Shown here piece by piece: positions 46,782-59,642 of a stretch of 64,000 bases of DNA. The stretch is from Niebla homalea (lineage: Eukaryota > Ascomycota > Lecanoromycetes > Lecanorales > Ramalinaceae): the NCBI GenBank assembly GCA_019925105.1, contig JAHGAU010000016.1, positions 868,001 through 932,000 of the forward strand, read 5' to 3'. The position numbers and the translations under genes were made by a program. How positions within the stretch are numbered: the first letter of the stretch is position 1; each line of letters opens with the position of its first letter. The notes beneath the pieces are model-generated. The model saw only the letters and a program-made list of their open reading frames with translations, was not told the DNA's origin and searched no databases.

Positions 46782-48383
46782 TCACACTCTCCCTCTACTC
46801 CTATCCGCTGTCCACGCACCATTCCCACCCATTCTGGCCTTCTTCTTGGCCCTCTCATCCTCCTTTATACTCAGCGCTTTCTCCCTTGGATCGATCACAA
46901 TGAGCTCCTCCTCAGCTTTCTTCTTGAACGTCAAATCCTTGCCCAAGCGGTCCTTCTCAAAGCTCAGAGCATGAGACATCCACCCCCCACCTCCATCATC
47001 GCTTTCCTCTCCTGCATCTTGCTCGTTCCAAGTCTTGCATGATTGACAATTGGCAATGAAATGCAAGTCACAAAGCTCGGCTTCCTCGTCATTGTCCTCT
47101 CCCGCTTGATTCCCCTGCTTACCACTGCTGCTGACTTCCCCCTCAACAATCGGCGCAGGAGATGCTGCCGATAAGTCTTTGTCCGGTCCTGCTCTGTCCA
47201 GCTTTGATTTGAATGCGCTGAGAAGATCCAGGGTTTGCTTGTCGCCTTTGACGTTGTCGTTGGGTCCATGCTTGCGTTTCCGACCACGCACAGCAGTCTC
47301 TGGAATCATCTGCTCCAATGCTGATTGGGTCTTTGAATCTGTTGCTGCTGCTGTTTGCACTGTGCGCTTCATGGACGCTTTGATGTCCGCAATTTGTGCA
47401 TTCGTCTTGTCAAGTAGAGTAGTCATCTTGCCCACGTCGGTGGGTTCTGGAGAAGAAGGTGAACGTAATGGCTCTTCATCTTTGGGTAGTGGTAATTGCT
47501 CGGCCTGACTCGGTTTTCGAATTGTCGGTGGTGATGGCGAGGCTGACGCTTTTCGCTTCGTCGCCTTCTCCATCTTCTTCAGCGGCTCCTGAGAATGACC
47601 GTTCTTCACCGCAGCCTTTATCTCTGAGTTCCCTCTAATAGTAGGCGCACTGTTCTTCTCCCCTGCACTGACCAACTTCGGATTGAACTTTGGCTTCATG
47701 CCCACTCCCTCCTCCACCCCCTCCTCATCCCCAAAACTCAACAACACCTTCCCCCCCTTCTTCTTTCCCTTCTTCAGTCCCCCACTATCCTTCCTCCCCA
47801 CCTCCTCTTTCACGTCCTCCACCTTCCTCACCTCGCTCACAACCATATCCTCGAACGGATTCACCAACAACTCCGCCCCCGTAATTCTCGTCGGATAAAG
47901 CGGCTTCTCGCCCCCTTCCTCCACCTCCGCATCCCCCATCTTCACAAGATTGAAAATGCTCTCGCCACTAATCCGTCCAAACATCGTATTCCTCCCCTGC
48001 AACCCCTTGACATCATCCCCGCCGCCCAAGCTGAAGAAGAATTGCCCGCCATTACTGTTGGGGCTCCCTTCATTGGCCATCCCCAGTAAACCGCGCCGAT
48101 TCCACTTCAACCTGCTGTGAAACTCATCGTCAAAATGATTCTGAGGGTAGATGGACTCCCCACCCTCGCCGGTATTGCTGGGGTCACCGCCCTGGATGAT
48201 GAAGCCGGGGATAAGCCGGTGGAAAACGGTGTTAGTGTAGTAGCCATTGAGGCAGTGTTGGAGGAAGGAGCGAGAGGCGAGCGGGGTTTGCTTGGCGAAG
48301 AGTTCGAGGGTGAGGGGGCCGGCGGTGGTGTGGAGGAGCAATTTGGCGGTGGGGGGAGGTTCGAGGTTGTAGAGGGAGGACAT
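46782..48383 (-). CDS. CWC27: Spliceosomal cyclophilin-type protein Cwc27
   Basis: One exon of 533 residues. The start Met-Ser-Ser-Leu-Tyr-Asn-Leu-Glu-Pro is preferred over an in-frame ATG 21 codons upstream. Residues about 12-175 are a cyclophilin domain: Phe-His-Arg-Leu-Ile-Pro-Gly-Phe-Ile-Ile-Gln-Gly-Gly-Asp-Pro and Gly-Gln-Phe-Phe-Phe-Ser-Leu. The Trp that contacts cyclosporin (just before Leu-x-Gly-Lys in CypA) is absent: the sequence is Val-Lys-Gly-Leu-Gln-Gly-Arg-Asn-Thr-Met-Phe-Gly. This agrees with Cwc27 being a weak or inactive isomerase. A long charged C-terminus contains a Cys-x11-Cys-Trp-like segment (Cys-Asp-Leu-His-Phe, Cys-Gln-Ser-Cys) and Trp-Met-Ser-His-Ala-Leu-Ser-Phe, the part that binds Cwc22/EJC factors in Bact spliceosomes. 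Head to head with ORC5 across 229 bases. Confidence 0.93.
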   Translation of the reverse strand: MSSLYNLEPPPTAKLLLHTTAGPLTLELFAKQTPLASRSFLQHCLNGYYTNTVFHRLIPGFIIQGGDPSNTGEGGESIYPQNHFDDEFHSRLKWNRRGLLGMANEGSPNSNGGQFFFSLGGGDDVKGLQGRNTMFGRISGESIFNLVKMGDAEVEEGGEKPLYPTRITGAELLVNPFEDMVVSEVRKVEDVKEEVGRKDSGGLKKGKKKGGKVLLSFGDEEGVEEGVGMKPKFNPKLVSAGEKNSAPTIRGNSEIKAAVKNGHSQEPLKKMEKATKRKASASPSPPTIRKPSQAEQLPLPKDEEPLRSPSSPEPTDVGKMTTLLDKTNAQIADIKASMKRTVQTAAATDSKTQSALEQMIPETAVRGRKRKHGPNDNVKGDKQTLDLLSAFKSKLDRAGPDKDLSAASPAPIVEGEVSSSGKQGNQAGEDNDEEAELCDLHFIANCQSCKTWNEQDAGEESDDGGGGWMSHALSFEKDRLGKDLTFKKKAEEELIVIDPREKALSIKEDERAKKKARMGGNGAWTADRSRGRV

Positions 48384-48612
48384 TGTAGGAGCGATGAATA
48401 GGAGATTTTGGAGGAGTAAAGCCGCAAGAGGGGCGGGCGAGCTCAATGGACGTAATCCTCACCGTCAAAAGCTTGGAAAATGAGGGAGAGTGCTTTGCGC
48501 AGATGAAGAATATCCTGGATATTGGGTGATGAGCCTCCGCTAACCTAATTGGGCCATATTACCATTTGGCAGATCTTGAAGTCCTACGAAGTTGAGGTTT
48601 TGTACAGATACA

Positions 48613-50399
48613 ATGAAGATGGAGGTCAGAAGCCTTCCAGACGAGCTTATTGTCCAGCTGAAAGAACATATATACTGCCGAGATGCGCAGATACGCCAGC
48701 TCGGGCTGCTTCTAGGTGTTTGTTCCCAAGCCTGGTCTTTCACATCCTCTTCTGCTAAACAAGTCTGATTAGTTAAGCCCATATCTCCCACAAAACCTCG
48801 TCGTCCATGGAGTCGAAGCGACTGCGAAGTCTCTGATCGTCAAGGCTCTTTTGCCACTTCTCAGGAAACGCTACGCTATCATCAATTCGAGGGAATGCAT
48901 CACGACCCGACACCTTCTCGAAAGGACCATCTCTGCTGTTCGAGACGCATTGAACAGTGCTAGCGATGGACCAGAGGATCGAAACATTGATGGCAGATGC
49001 GAAACCCTCGCCGCTTTCGTAGCGCAGCTCCAAATCCTTCTGAATGGCGGGGAGCGCTTCATCCTCGCTTTCGATGATATTGACCGGCAGCGTGAAGCAT
49101 CACCGACACTCCTTCCCGCATTAGCAAGGTTGAGCGAATTCGTACGTTCGCTCTCATTCTACATCTTCCTCAATTGGTCCAGACCGCGAAGGCTGATACC
49201 AGATCCTACAGATCCCTGGCCTGACTATCATCCTCATCACCACCCTCCCGCCAGCTTCCCAACTCCACCATGCCTCCATCCCCCACATCCATTTCCCTCC
49301 CTACACCCGTGACGAGTCCCTGTTCATCCTATCCCATTCCCACTTCCCCCTCTCTTCCCTCTCCTCCGCAGCAAAAACCTCATCCGGTGTCTCACCACCC
49401 CCTTACACCTACTCCGAGGCCGACACCCAATGGCTGTGGCAACGATACACCGCGCACGTGTGGGACTCCCTCGGCCAATCCGCCGCCCGGGACATCATCT
49501 CCTTCCGCAATCTCTGCGAAAGACTGTGGCAACCGTTCATTCAGCCGATCATTGACGGCCTCTACGGGGTGCGGCAATCGCAAGAACTCTCGAAGCTCTT
49601 GGTGCGGAATCGCGCGCTGCTGCAATCCGAGACTGCTCTGATCCCGAGCATCATCCCGCTCGACCCACCCTCCTCAACCATCACCGCGACGACCAACATC
49701 ACTACTGCTTCTTCTTCTTCCACGCCCAGCAAGAGAAAGGTCGAGGCACTAACCAAACACCCCTCAGGCGGCAGCAGCGACGCCAACATCCCCCTCCCCC
49801 TCCCCTCCATCCCATCACACCTCCTCATCGCCGCGTACCTCGCCTCCTACACCCACCCCCGCAACGACATCACCCTCTTCTCCCACTCCTCCCTCTCCAA
49901 GCGCCGCAAGAAGGGCGGCGGCACCGCCGCCGTGGGCGGGTCCAACAAGGCCGGTAAGTCGCCCCATCACAAACATATCCTTTCCCCCACCACACTTTCA
50001 CCACTTAGCCTCCCCCGAAAGCTTCCAAGTCCAATGTCCACTTCATGAGTCGCCGTGACCGCACGTTAATGTTAACGAACATCCCACCCACCCACAGGCC
50101 GCATCAAAAAGCCCCCCCGCCGGCTCCTCCCCCCGCAGCCCTTCCTGCTGGAGCGCCTCCTCGCCATCTTCCACGCCATCACGGACGGTGATGTCAGGGG
50201 CGGTAGTGCGGAGGTGCTCACACAGTTCGCGACATTGGTGGCCTTGAGGCTGGTGGGGCCCGCGGGGGCATCATCATCATTAGGAAGGCAGGACGTGTTG
50301 GACCCGGGGACGAAGTGGCGGTGTCGGGTCGGCGAGGAGTTCGTGAGGGGTGTGAGCAGGGGGGTTGGGGTCGTGATGGACGATTACATTGTGGAGTAG
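48613..50399 (+). CDS. ORC5: Origin recognition complex subunit 5
   Basis: Four exons, 48613-48717, 48773-49141, 49212-49953 and 50098-50399, join in phase to give 505 residues. The first intron has a TGCTAAAC branch site. An AAA+ fold is visible: Leu-Val-Val-His-Gly-Val-Glu-Ala-Thr-Ala-Lys-Ser (residues 44-55), where the P-loop reads Gly-x4-Ala-Lys-Ser instead of Gly-x4-Gly-Lys-Ser. Then come Tyr-Ala-Ile-Ile-Asn-Ser-Arg-Glu-Cys and Walker B Ile-Leu-Ala-Phe-Asp-Asp-Ile-Asp. His-Ile-His-Phe-Pro-Pro-Tyr-Thr-Arg-Asp-Glu and a winged-helix C-terminus (Leu-Leu-Pro-Pro-Gln-Pro-Phe-Leu-Leu-Glu-Arg-Leu) complete it. Orc5 is part of the six-subunit origin-binding complex. A low-complexity Ser/Thr insertion lies in exon 3. 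The Walker change may weaken ATP binding. Confidence 0.9.
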
Positions 50400-50887
50400 G
50401 TGGGCATGTATAGGTCTGGATACTGCATGTGTATGAGAAGAACCTGTTTGGGGTGGTGGGGGGGGTTTGAGGGGGGACAGAAGGGGATGGAGATGCTTAT
50501 TGAATTAGCAAGTCAGAATGTTTTCATTGAAGCTACATACAAATCACCAAAATATCTCATATACAGCGAAACCCCTCTCCACACCACCCCCCCTCAATGC
50601 TTCCCTTTCGCTTCGCAAGAAGCAGCAGCAGCAGCGCTATGACGGAACGAACAAACGAGCGAAAGTAACAAAAGGAGGTTCTGATCTCCAGCGCATCATA
50701 GCAAACGCACCAAAGCAAGATATGATGATCAAAGCAAAGCCAAAAAAAGAAACCAAAAGCATCGTCACTCCCTCTTGTCCGTCCCATTGCAAAACCCTCC
50801 CCTTCTGCATTGTGTGTCTATTTCCGCCTCTCCCAATTTCCCCCCCCTTCTCTTCCTTGCGTTTTGTGCGCCACAACCTCCCATCAT

Positions 50888-53800
50888 CTAGACGGCAGGC
50901 GCCGCCGCAGCAGGCACAGCCATCCCGCGCATCTTCTCCGGATAGCCCATAATCTCGTACGGCGCCCTCTGCACGATGCCACCCGTTTTGGGGAGCACAG
51001 TGGCCGACTGCATGAGGTAGGTATCCACATCGCGGGCAGCGGAGCGGCCTTCGTTGATGCCCCTAATCATTCATACTCACATTAGCTCTGCGTTAACACG
51101 TCCGGAGGGAGTGTGGGTTGGGTAGTACGTACCAGACAATCAGCGATTGCCCACGGCGACAATCCCCCGCCGCGAACACGCCCGGAAGATTGGTGTTGTA
51201 CTGGCCCGTCGGCGTCTTGATGTTCTTCCTCGGATCCAATTCCACCTCCTTCTCAAACAATCGGTCTTCAGGACCCAGGAAGCCCATGCTAAGCAGCACC
51301 AGTTGCGCGGGGAAGAATTGCTCCGACCCTTCCACGGTCTTCATGTCCCACCCGCCACTCACGGACTTGGTCCATTCGACGCGATGGATATTGATCCCTG
51401 CAACAGACGTGCCAGTCTCCTTATCCGCGACGAAGTCTTTGGACATGACGCAGTACTCGCGAGGATCCTTGCCCATATGCGTCTTCACCTCCGTATGCCC
51501 GTAATCGACGCGGTAGATGCGGGGCCATTGCGGCCATGGATTATCCTGTGCGCGCTGCGCAGGCGGCTGCGGCAACAACTCAAAATTCGTGACGGAGCGG
51601 GCACCATGGCGGACTGATGTACCGATGCAATCATTACCGGTATCGCCACCGCCGATGACAATGACGTCTTTGTCTTTGGCGGAGATGTAGGCGTCCGCAT
51701 CGGCGAGGTTGGAGTCGAGGAGGGATTTGGTGTTCTTGTGGAGGAACTGCATGGCGAAGTGGATGCCCTCGAGTTCGCGGTTGGGGATCTTGAGGTCACG
51801 AGCTACGGTGGCGCCGGTAGCGATGACGACGGAGTCGAAGGATGAGCGGAGAGAGGAGAGAGAATTTTTCTCGTCAGGACCGATGGGGGAGGAGGTGATG
51901 AATTTGACACCTTCGTCGGCCATGAAGTTGACGCGCCGTTGGACGACGTTCTTGTCGAGTTTCATGTTGGGAATGCCGTACATGAGGAGGCCGCCGATGC
52001 GGTCGCTACGTTCGTAGACGGTCACGCTGTGGCCGGCTCTGTTGAGTTGGTCAGCGCATGAGAGTCCTGCGGGGCCGGAGCCGATGACGGCGACAGATTT
52101 GCCCGTGCGAGTCTTGGGCAATTGAGGGACCATCCAGCCCATGTCGAAGCCTCGATCGATGATGGCGCACTCGATGCTCTTGATGCCGACAGGATCTTCG
52201 TTGATGCCCAGGACGCAGGCACCTTCACACGGAGCGGGACAGACACGACCTGTGAATTCGGGGAAGTTGTTTGTCATGAGGAGTCGGTTTAGGGCATCTT
52301 GCCATTGGTTTTGGAATACCAGCTCGTTCCACTTGGGAATGATGTTGGAGATAGGGCAACCAGTGTCAGACTGGCAGAAGGGAACACCACAGTCCATACA
52401 GCGGGCGGCCTGGTATTTGAGGCCGTCCTCGTCGAGACGGGATGACAACTCCTTCCAATCACGCGTTCGTGTCTCCGGCCGCCGATATTTCTCGCTTCGG
52501 CGCTGGTATTTCATAAAACCCTTTGTCTTGTCAAGGACAAGCGCTGAGCGTTTCTTCTCTGCCTTACTATCGCTGACAGACTCCTCGATATCAAGCATAT
52601 CCTTCTTCTTTTGCTCTTCCTTTTCATGCATGTGACTTCGGGATTCCTCATGCTTTGCCCGCACGGCGTTGCCGGGCAGAATGGGAAGTGGGTACTCGGC
52701 TTTCTTGGCAGCTTCTGCTTTGGCCGCCTCCTCAAGCATGACCCGTTTGTAGTCTGTAGGAAGGATCTTGACGAATCTGGGCAGAGCGCGATTGAAGTCC
52801 AGCAAGACACGTGCGGCAAGTTCTGAGCCTGTGTAGTGGTGATGATCCTCGATCAACCCACGAACAAAGGCAATTTCTGATGGGTCTTCAAGGCCAGAGA
52901 TTTCTACCATCTCGGTGTTGACCTTTGATTCAAAGTCTTGCTGCATATCGAGGACATAGGCAATACCACCAGACATGCCAGCAGCGAAATTTCGCCCGGT
53001 ACCTCCCAGAATCAGAACTCGGCCACCAGTCATGTATTCACAGCCGTGGTCACCGATACCCTCAACCACCGCAGTGGCGCCAGAATTCCGGACAGCGAAA
53101 CGCTCAGCAGCGACGCCTCGGAAGTAGCATGTGCCTCCTGTGGCACCATAGAGACAGACGTTGCCAATGATAATGTTCTCTTCGGCTTTGAAAACGGCCG
53201 AACGAGGAGGATAGATGATGAGGCGTCCACCAGATAGTCCCTTGCCGACGTAATCGTTCGAATCACCCTCCAGCTCCAGCGTGACACCGCTGGCAAGGAA
53301 GGCACCGAAGGACTGCCCGGCAGAGCCCTTGATGTTCGCATGGATGGTGTCTTGGGGAAGGCCGGCTTCCCCGTATCGTCTGCTGATTTGGTAGGAAAGC
53401 GTTGCTCCCAGTGCTCGGTCAGTGTTGACGATGTCGCACTCAATACGGCATGGCAACCCTTTCTCAAGTGCCAGCTCAGACTCAGCAATGAGCTTGTTAT
53501 CGAGCCTGACATGGAGCTTGTGATCCTGTTTGCGGACATTGTAGGTAGCAACACCTGGTCGGAGTTGATGTGCAGGAGTGAGGAGAAGACCGAGATCGAG
53601 GTGCTCGGTCTTAGGTGTGCGAAAGTCTTCGCGCATCTTCAAAGCCTCGACGTGGCCTACCATCTCGTTGACGGTACGGAATCCAAGCTTGGCCATAATG
53701 GCACGGAGTTCGTTGGAGATGTAGTAAAAGAAATTGATGACGTGCTCAGGAGTGCCTCTGAATTTGGCGCGGAGGGTCTTGTCCTGCGAGGCAATACCGA

Positions 53801-56800
53801 CAGGGCAGGTGTTGAGATGGCATTTCCTCATCATGATACATCCCATGGCAATCAGTGGTGCCGTTGCGAAGCCGAACTCCTCGGCTCCGAGCAGACATGC
53901 GATTGCAACATCTCGTCCCGTTCTGAGTTGACCGTCTGTCTGCACAATGATACGGCCTCTCAGATCGTTAAGCACCAGAGTCTGGTGTGTCTCCGCAAGA
54001 CCAAGCTCCCATGGTAGACCAGCATATTTGATACCAGTCCATCTTGACGCACCAGTACCTCCGTCATGGCCAGAGATGAGCAGGTGATCGGCCTTGGCTT
54101 TGGCGACACCAGAGGAGACAATGCCAACACCAGTCTCGGAGACTAGCTTGACAGAAACACGAGACCGTGGGTTGGCGCATTTCAAGTCGTAAATCAATTG
54201 CTTCAGATCTTCAATAGAGTAGATGTCATGGTGGGGTGGCGGTGAGATGAGACCAACACCAGCAGTAGAGTGACGTGTGCGTGCAATTGGCCCGGAGACT
54301 TTGTGCCCTGGAAGCTCGCCACCCTCTCCAGGCTTTGCCCCTTGTGCCATCTTGATTTGGAGCTCGTCAGAGTCTGCAAGATAGTTGGAAGTAACACCGA
54401 AGCGGCCAGATGCAACCTGCTTGATGGCTGACCTCATCGTGTCACCATTCTCAAGGACCTGGCTACGCTCTGGGTCTTCGCCACCTTCACCAGTGTTGGA
54501 CTTGCCTCCCAGCCTATTCATGGCGACTGCCAATGTTGAATGAGACTCCATTGAGATGGAGCCGTAAGACATGGCGCCGGTGACAAAGCGACGGACAATC
54601 TCTGTCCAAGGCTCGACCTGATCAATTGGAACAGGTGGCCGTTGCTCAAAGTCAAAGTCCAGCATACCCCGAAGTGTGCAGTTCTTGATTTGCTCATATT
54701 CTGTGCGTGAATAAGCCTCATAGGATTTGTCGTTCTTGGTGCGGACTGCATCTTGGATGTTGGCAATCGCCACTGGGTCGTTGACATGGGGTTCTCCGCC
54801 ATCTCGCCAATGGTACTCTCCCGACTCTGCCAGACCAGGGATGGTTGGAATGTCCCGTGACGGGAAGCCTTTTTCATGGAATGCAAAGGCGTCTTGGGCA
54901 ATGAGCTCGAAAGTCATGCCGCTCACACGTGTAGCTGTTCCAGTAAAGCAACGATCCACGACGCTGCTGTCGATCCCGAGCGCTTCATAGATTTGAGCAC
55001 CCTTGTAGCTTTGTAATGTGGAAATACCCATCTTGCTCATGACCTTCAAGATACCTCCGTCACAAGAGTACTTGTAGTTCTCTATCAGCTTCTCATCCGA
55101 GACCTTCTTCCTGATCAAGCCTTCGCGGTTCATCTTGAGGATGCATTCCAAGGCTAGATAAGGACAGATGCCATCGACTCCATAGCCCAACAAGACGCAC
55201 ATGTGGTGTACCTCCCTGGCCTCTGCTGTTTCGACGAGCAATGCCGCTTGTGATCGCCATTTGTTCCGGACCATGTGATGATGTACCAACCCGGTGGCGA
55301 GGAGGGCGGAGACTGGGACTCGGGTGGCGTCAGTCTTTCTATCGGAGAGTATGATGATTTTGTTGTCGTTTTGAATAGCCCCAGTAACCTCTTGACAGAT
55401 GCGATCCATTGCAGCGAAATAGCCCTGAATGCCTTTATCCTTGGCGAAAGTGATGTCAATAGTCCTCACTGTCCAATCGTGGTGAAGCGCCGTGATATTC
55501 TTCAAGGCATTGAAGTTCTCAATAGACAGGATTGGTGAGGGGAGCATCAGACGATGGCATTGTGAGGAGCCCATCTCCAGGAGATTACCTTGTGGACCGA
55601 CGTAGCACTCAAGTGACATGACAATGGCTTCCCGGATAGGATCGATTGGAGGATTGGTAACTTGTGCGAAGAGTTGACGGAAATACTCATACAAGAGTCG
55701 TGGTTGCTGGGCGAGACAAGCGAGCGGAGCATCGTTGCCCATGGAACCCAGTGCCTCCTTTGAATCTGCGGCCATGGGACCGAGCAGGAGACTGACTTGC
55801 TCAAATGAGTAGCCAAAGGCCTTGAGCATTGGGTCCTCTTGCACCCGAACATCATTCAGATTAATGCCCAGATTATGTCCCGACTCTTTCAATGAAACGA
55901 ACAAGTTTGGCAATTCAATCAGCTCTTTCTGAAGCCAGGACCTAAAGTCCTGTCGACTAGACACATTATGCTTGAGCTCATCGTCATCCACGATTCTACC
56001 CGCCAATGTGTCCACCAGCAACATCTTGCCCGGCTGCAGCCGACCCTTCTGGACCACCTTGTCTGGAGAAATGGCAATGGTGCCGACTTCGGACGCGCAA
56101 ACGATGCGGTCGTCGTCGGTCACATAGTAACGACATGGCCGTAGGCCATTTCTGTCCAGATTTGCACCACAGTACCTGCCATCCGCAAATGTAAAGAGGG
56201 CTGGCCCATCCCAGGGCTCCATCAAACATGCTGCCCATTCGTAGAAGGCCGCTTTTTCTGGATTCATCGCCGCATTATCTTGCCATGCCTCTGGAATCAT
56301 GAGCATGACCGCTTCAGGAAGAGAAAGAACGCCATTGATCGTGAGGAGTTCGAGAACGTTGTCGAATGCGGCCGAGTCGGAGCCGCCGTCTTCGACAATG
56401 GGGTATAATGAGTCTAAGCTGTCGCCGAAAAATGTGGATTTCATAACGCCTTCTCTTGCACGCATCCAGTTCTTGTTGCCGCGTAAAGTATTGATTTCGC
56501 CTTTGACGGTATTAGCGAGTGGTGAGTCACGTCCATGTGTGAATTGCTTACCATTGTGAGCAGCCCATCTCAAGGGCTGAGCACGATCCCAGCTGGGGAA
56601 TGTATTCGTAGAAAATCGTGAATGTACTAATGCGAAATGCCCTTCATAATCCACAGAAACCAAATCATGATAGTATTGATACACTTGGACGGGAGATAGC
56701 TGCCCCTTGTATACGATGTTTTTGTTGCTCAGAGAGCACAGGTAGAACCAGTTGTGAAGACCAATGGTGTGCGTGGCTCTCTTTCTGAGGAAGAAAAGTT

Positions 56801-57443
56801 GCCGTTCGAAATGTAGGAAGTCGAATTGCGCAGGGTCTGTAATCTGTGGCTCCTTCCCACCTCCATATGCGCTCCTGAGAACAATGAAGGGGCACAGGAT
56901 CAGTGGCTCACGGGAAAGCGCGGCCGGACCTAGCAGAGATGTATCGCGAGGCACCTCTCGCCAGCCCAAGACTCGTAAGCCTAGCCCTTCGGCAATCTGC
57001 TCGAACTGTTCGGTAGACTCTTTGAGGACTTCGGTCATCGGCTTGAAGAATAAATTGCCCGCCGCATATTGCCCTTGTGGCGGAAGATCGAATCCAGTCT
57101 CACGAGCGAAGTTCTTGACAAAAAATTTGTGGGGCATAGAAGTCATGACACCGGCGCCATCACCATCACGAGCATCGGAGCCAACTGCCCCTCGATGGGT
57201 CATGTTACATAATAAATTTTGTGCATCGCTGATGATCTTATGGCTGGCCTTGCCCTTGATGTGGGCGGCAAAGCCCACACCGCAGGCATCCTTCTCATAC
57301 TCTGGGTCGTACAGACCTTGCTTCACAGGCAGAGCCCCGGCCCATGACCGGTTCTCTGGACCTGTCTGATATGAGTATACGTTGGTTGGCGCGTCTTCTT
57401 CCTCGATTTTTGGTCCGTATATTTCCTCGAAATTAACGCCCAT
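50888..57443 (-). CDS. GLT1: Glutamate synthase (NAD(P)H-GOGAT), fused large and small subunits
   Basis: Two exons, 57443-51133 and 51062-50888 (GTACGT to ATTAG), give 2161 residues, the usual length. A short propeptide precedes Lys-Asp-Ala-Cys-Gly-Val-Gly-Phe with the N-terminal nucleophile Cys54 of the glutaminase domain. The FMN-binding synthase domain follows, with the 3Fe-4S cluster motif Cys-x5-Cys-x4-Cys (Met-Arg-Lys-Cys-His-Leu-Asn-Thr-Cys-Pro). Next is the gxGxG beta-helix domain. The small-subunit part holds Cys-Met-Asp-Cys-Gly-Val-Pro-Phe-Cys, then the FAD site Gly-Ser-Gly-Pro-Ala-Gly and the NAD(P) site Gly-Gly-Gly-Asp-Thr-Gly. The last exon completes Trp-Gly-Ile-Asn-Glu-Gly-Arg. 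GOGAT makes two glutamates from glutamine and 2-oxoglutarate in nitrogen assimilation. Fungal enzymes mostly use NADH. Confidence 0.97.
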
Positions 57444-57999
57444 TCCTTTGACCTGATTGTTGTGTATGTCGCAGAAAGGGTGGCGAGCCTTCGAGGCTGG
57501 ACTTTCTTTTGATGAAGGCGCTACTGTTGCACTGCTCTCAAAGCCGGTCTTTGTTTTCCTTCTCTCTTTGTGGGGGATGATTGTGTGGGTTTGACGAGAG
57601 TGGAGGGGAAAGTTGAATACTATTATTGAGTTTGCGGTTATGATGATACACTAAGGTAGTCACTACGCTCCTAGGAAGTATGATGTGCAGTCTGGTAATC
57701 TGGTGGGCAAATGGGTGCCCGTTATCTATTGCCGGAAGCCAATCAGACAGCGTGAATGAAAGCTCTGACACTACTACTTTGGTTACTGCTAGGCGAATTT
57801 AGAGCTTTATAGATCTCTCGAGACCATCTACTCAGCATCTGGTTAAATCCATCGCGGTTGTTTGTCCCCTCCACCGGCCACAGAAAGCTACATCATGTTA
57901 GATTCTGGATATATATACAAACCACGTCACTTGTACTACACTGGGCAGCGGATATACCATCCAAATTTGTTGGGTCGGGTACTTCTTTGCTTCCCTAGA
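57444..57999. other. GLT1 upstream region
   Basis: A promoter and leader area. No clear GATA cluster was counted. No gene was seen. Confidence 0.4.
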
Positions 58000-59300
58000 C
58001 TAGACCTTCCACCAGGCGACTGGCCTGTGGTGCATTTTGCGACCCTTGGCAGTCTAAAGGCAACAGAAACGATCAGCGTCGGCTTAGCAGAGGTGAGCAT
58101 GGGCCTCGTTTGAGGTCTCAGGTTGGAGAAGGCTATGCAACATTCGACCACGCGAAGGCGGGATGTTCGCGACTTCGCGAACAATTCTCGGAAAAGGCTT
58201 CCCACGGCGAGAAACGTGGGATGGTCAGCAGCTTGTTTACAAAACACCCGAGTGGTGGTATGATTGATGTCATTACGCAACATGATGGCAAGATCTGTCT
58301 TGACTGGCGTCCAAAAGCTTGTTGTGGGGCCGCCACTAACGATTTAGTTAAGGCAACATGGGGCTCCCAAGTCCGAGGTCGCAACTAAATGAAACACCCG
58401 ATTTAAGATATTAGCTGCTGTATGAAACTCGTTTTGAAAACAGAGGCTTTACCCGCAAGAATAAGAAACTCCCTCTAACCTCCAAGTTTCACCACCCTCC
58501 AGGCGAAATCTACCTGTTTCTTATTTATCGAGGGTGTATCTACATTGTTCTAAGCTTGTGAAACATGATTTCCCCCTACAAAGGTATATGAAACGGAGGA
58601 TCATGGTAAGGAACGCCAAGACGTCACGTGCTTCTCGTTATAGAAGAACGTATCCGTATTAAACTGATTATTAATCATGTGCTACCATACTCGATGTATG
58701 AAATTAGCTGTTGTAAAAAACACCCTACTGGAATCGTGGTGTTTCATGTAGTGGGTAGTCGACTGTAGTAGTAAGGATAAATTTCAGAGTCATAGGGTAC
58801 CCTGTTTACTAGGATTGCATTTCTGGTGGCCTTTTCAAAATGCTCAAATCGCATCTCTTCGATTTTCAAACATCATTCTGCATCTTCATGGGGTATTCGT
58901 GCAACGATACATTTGAAATTTTCCTTTTGAAGAAAGGTTAAGGCGTCAGCAGTAATGCAGCTAGGGTGGGAGGCTGATTGCTTATTAATGCTATCTGTAC
59001 ATCTTTTGATTGGCCGCTACCGTGTAGCGTCCAACACTGTGAACGCAGTCGATATGTCTCCCTACGAGGGGCGGACCTATGATCTCATCCATCCATCCAT
59101 CATCCCTACGACGACCTAATTTGCAAAGACAAGGAACGTCGTGATCTGATGGCCAATGCCGCCTGCATATTCAAAGAACTGCCCACTGCCAGGACTGGAA
59201 ATGCTTGCGCTAGCTTCATTGCAATCCCCGTTACTGCGAAAACCGTCAGCAAAACATTGTGAACCGGCACGCTTGACACCTACGTGCTGAGGTACACGGT
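58000..59300. repeat. Segmental duplication, copy 1
   Basis: Blocks here recur in the same order and orientation at 60390-61170. Examples are CACGCGAAGGC followed 40-60 bases later by AAACGTGGGAT, the string TTTTGATTGG, and GATCTGATGGCCAATGCC (copy 2: AATCTGATGGCCAATGCC) with CCTGACACCTAC-TGCTGAGGTAC. The two copies have diverged by many substitutions and indels, and copy 2 is shorter. Confidence 0.7.
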
Positions 59301-59642
59301 GACTCCAGCATCGGGGCCAAAGGAGCCGATGTTGCGTAAGTAAGGAGAGGTCAACGTAACGCAGTACTGGGCGATACTGCTGGCTGTGCTGCACTGGCCA
59401 TGGCCACACACAGGTTGGACCTTCGAACCGCAGATCCCAGAGAATCGTCTCGGCTTGGCCAGCACAGTCTGTTCTTTCAGTGCTCGAAAATGAGAAGAGC
59501 TTGCTTGACGGTGTTTGTCTTTAATCTTGAGCAAAGCTATGCTGGATTTCTGGATGCTTTTAACGACAATGTGAGTGAGTCGGGTCGTCGAATGGGAAAA
59601 TGATTGACCTTTGTGTGGAGAAGCTGAAGACTGAGATGTCAT
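59116..59642 (-). CDS. Small cysteine-containing protein in the duplicated segment
   Basis: Two exons, 59642-59284 and 59233-59116, joined in phase by a GTAGGT to CGCAG intron, giving 158 residues from the first ATG. The conserved-looking part begins near Cys-Gly-Ser-Lys-Val-Gln-Pro-Val-Cys and continues Gln-Cys-Ser-Thr-Ala-Ser, Gln-Tyr-Cys-Val-Thr and Asn-Gly-Asp-Cys-Asn-Glu. That gives six cysteines and a short Gly-rich end. The 5' part has no signal peptide in this frame and looks like leader, so the true first exon may be elsewhere or lost. A diverged copy sits at 61.0-61.2 kb. The function is unknown; a secreted protein is a guess. Confidence 0.4.
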
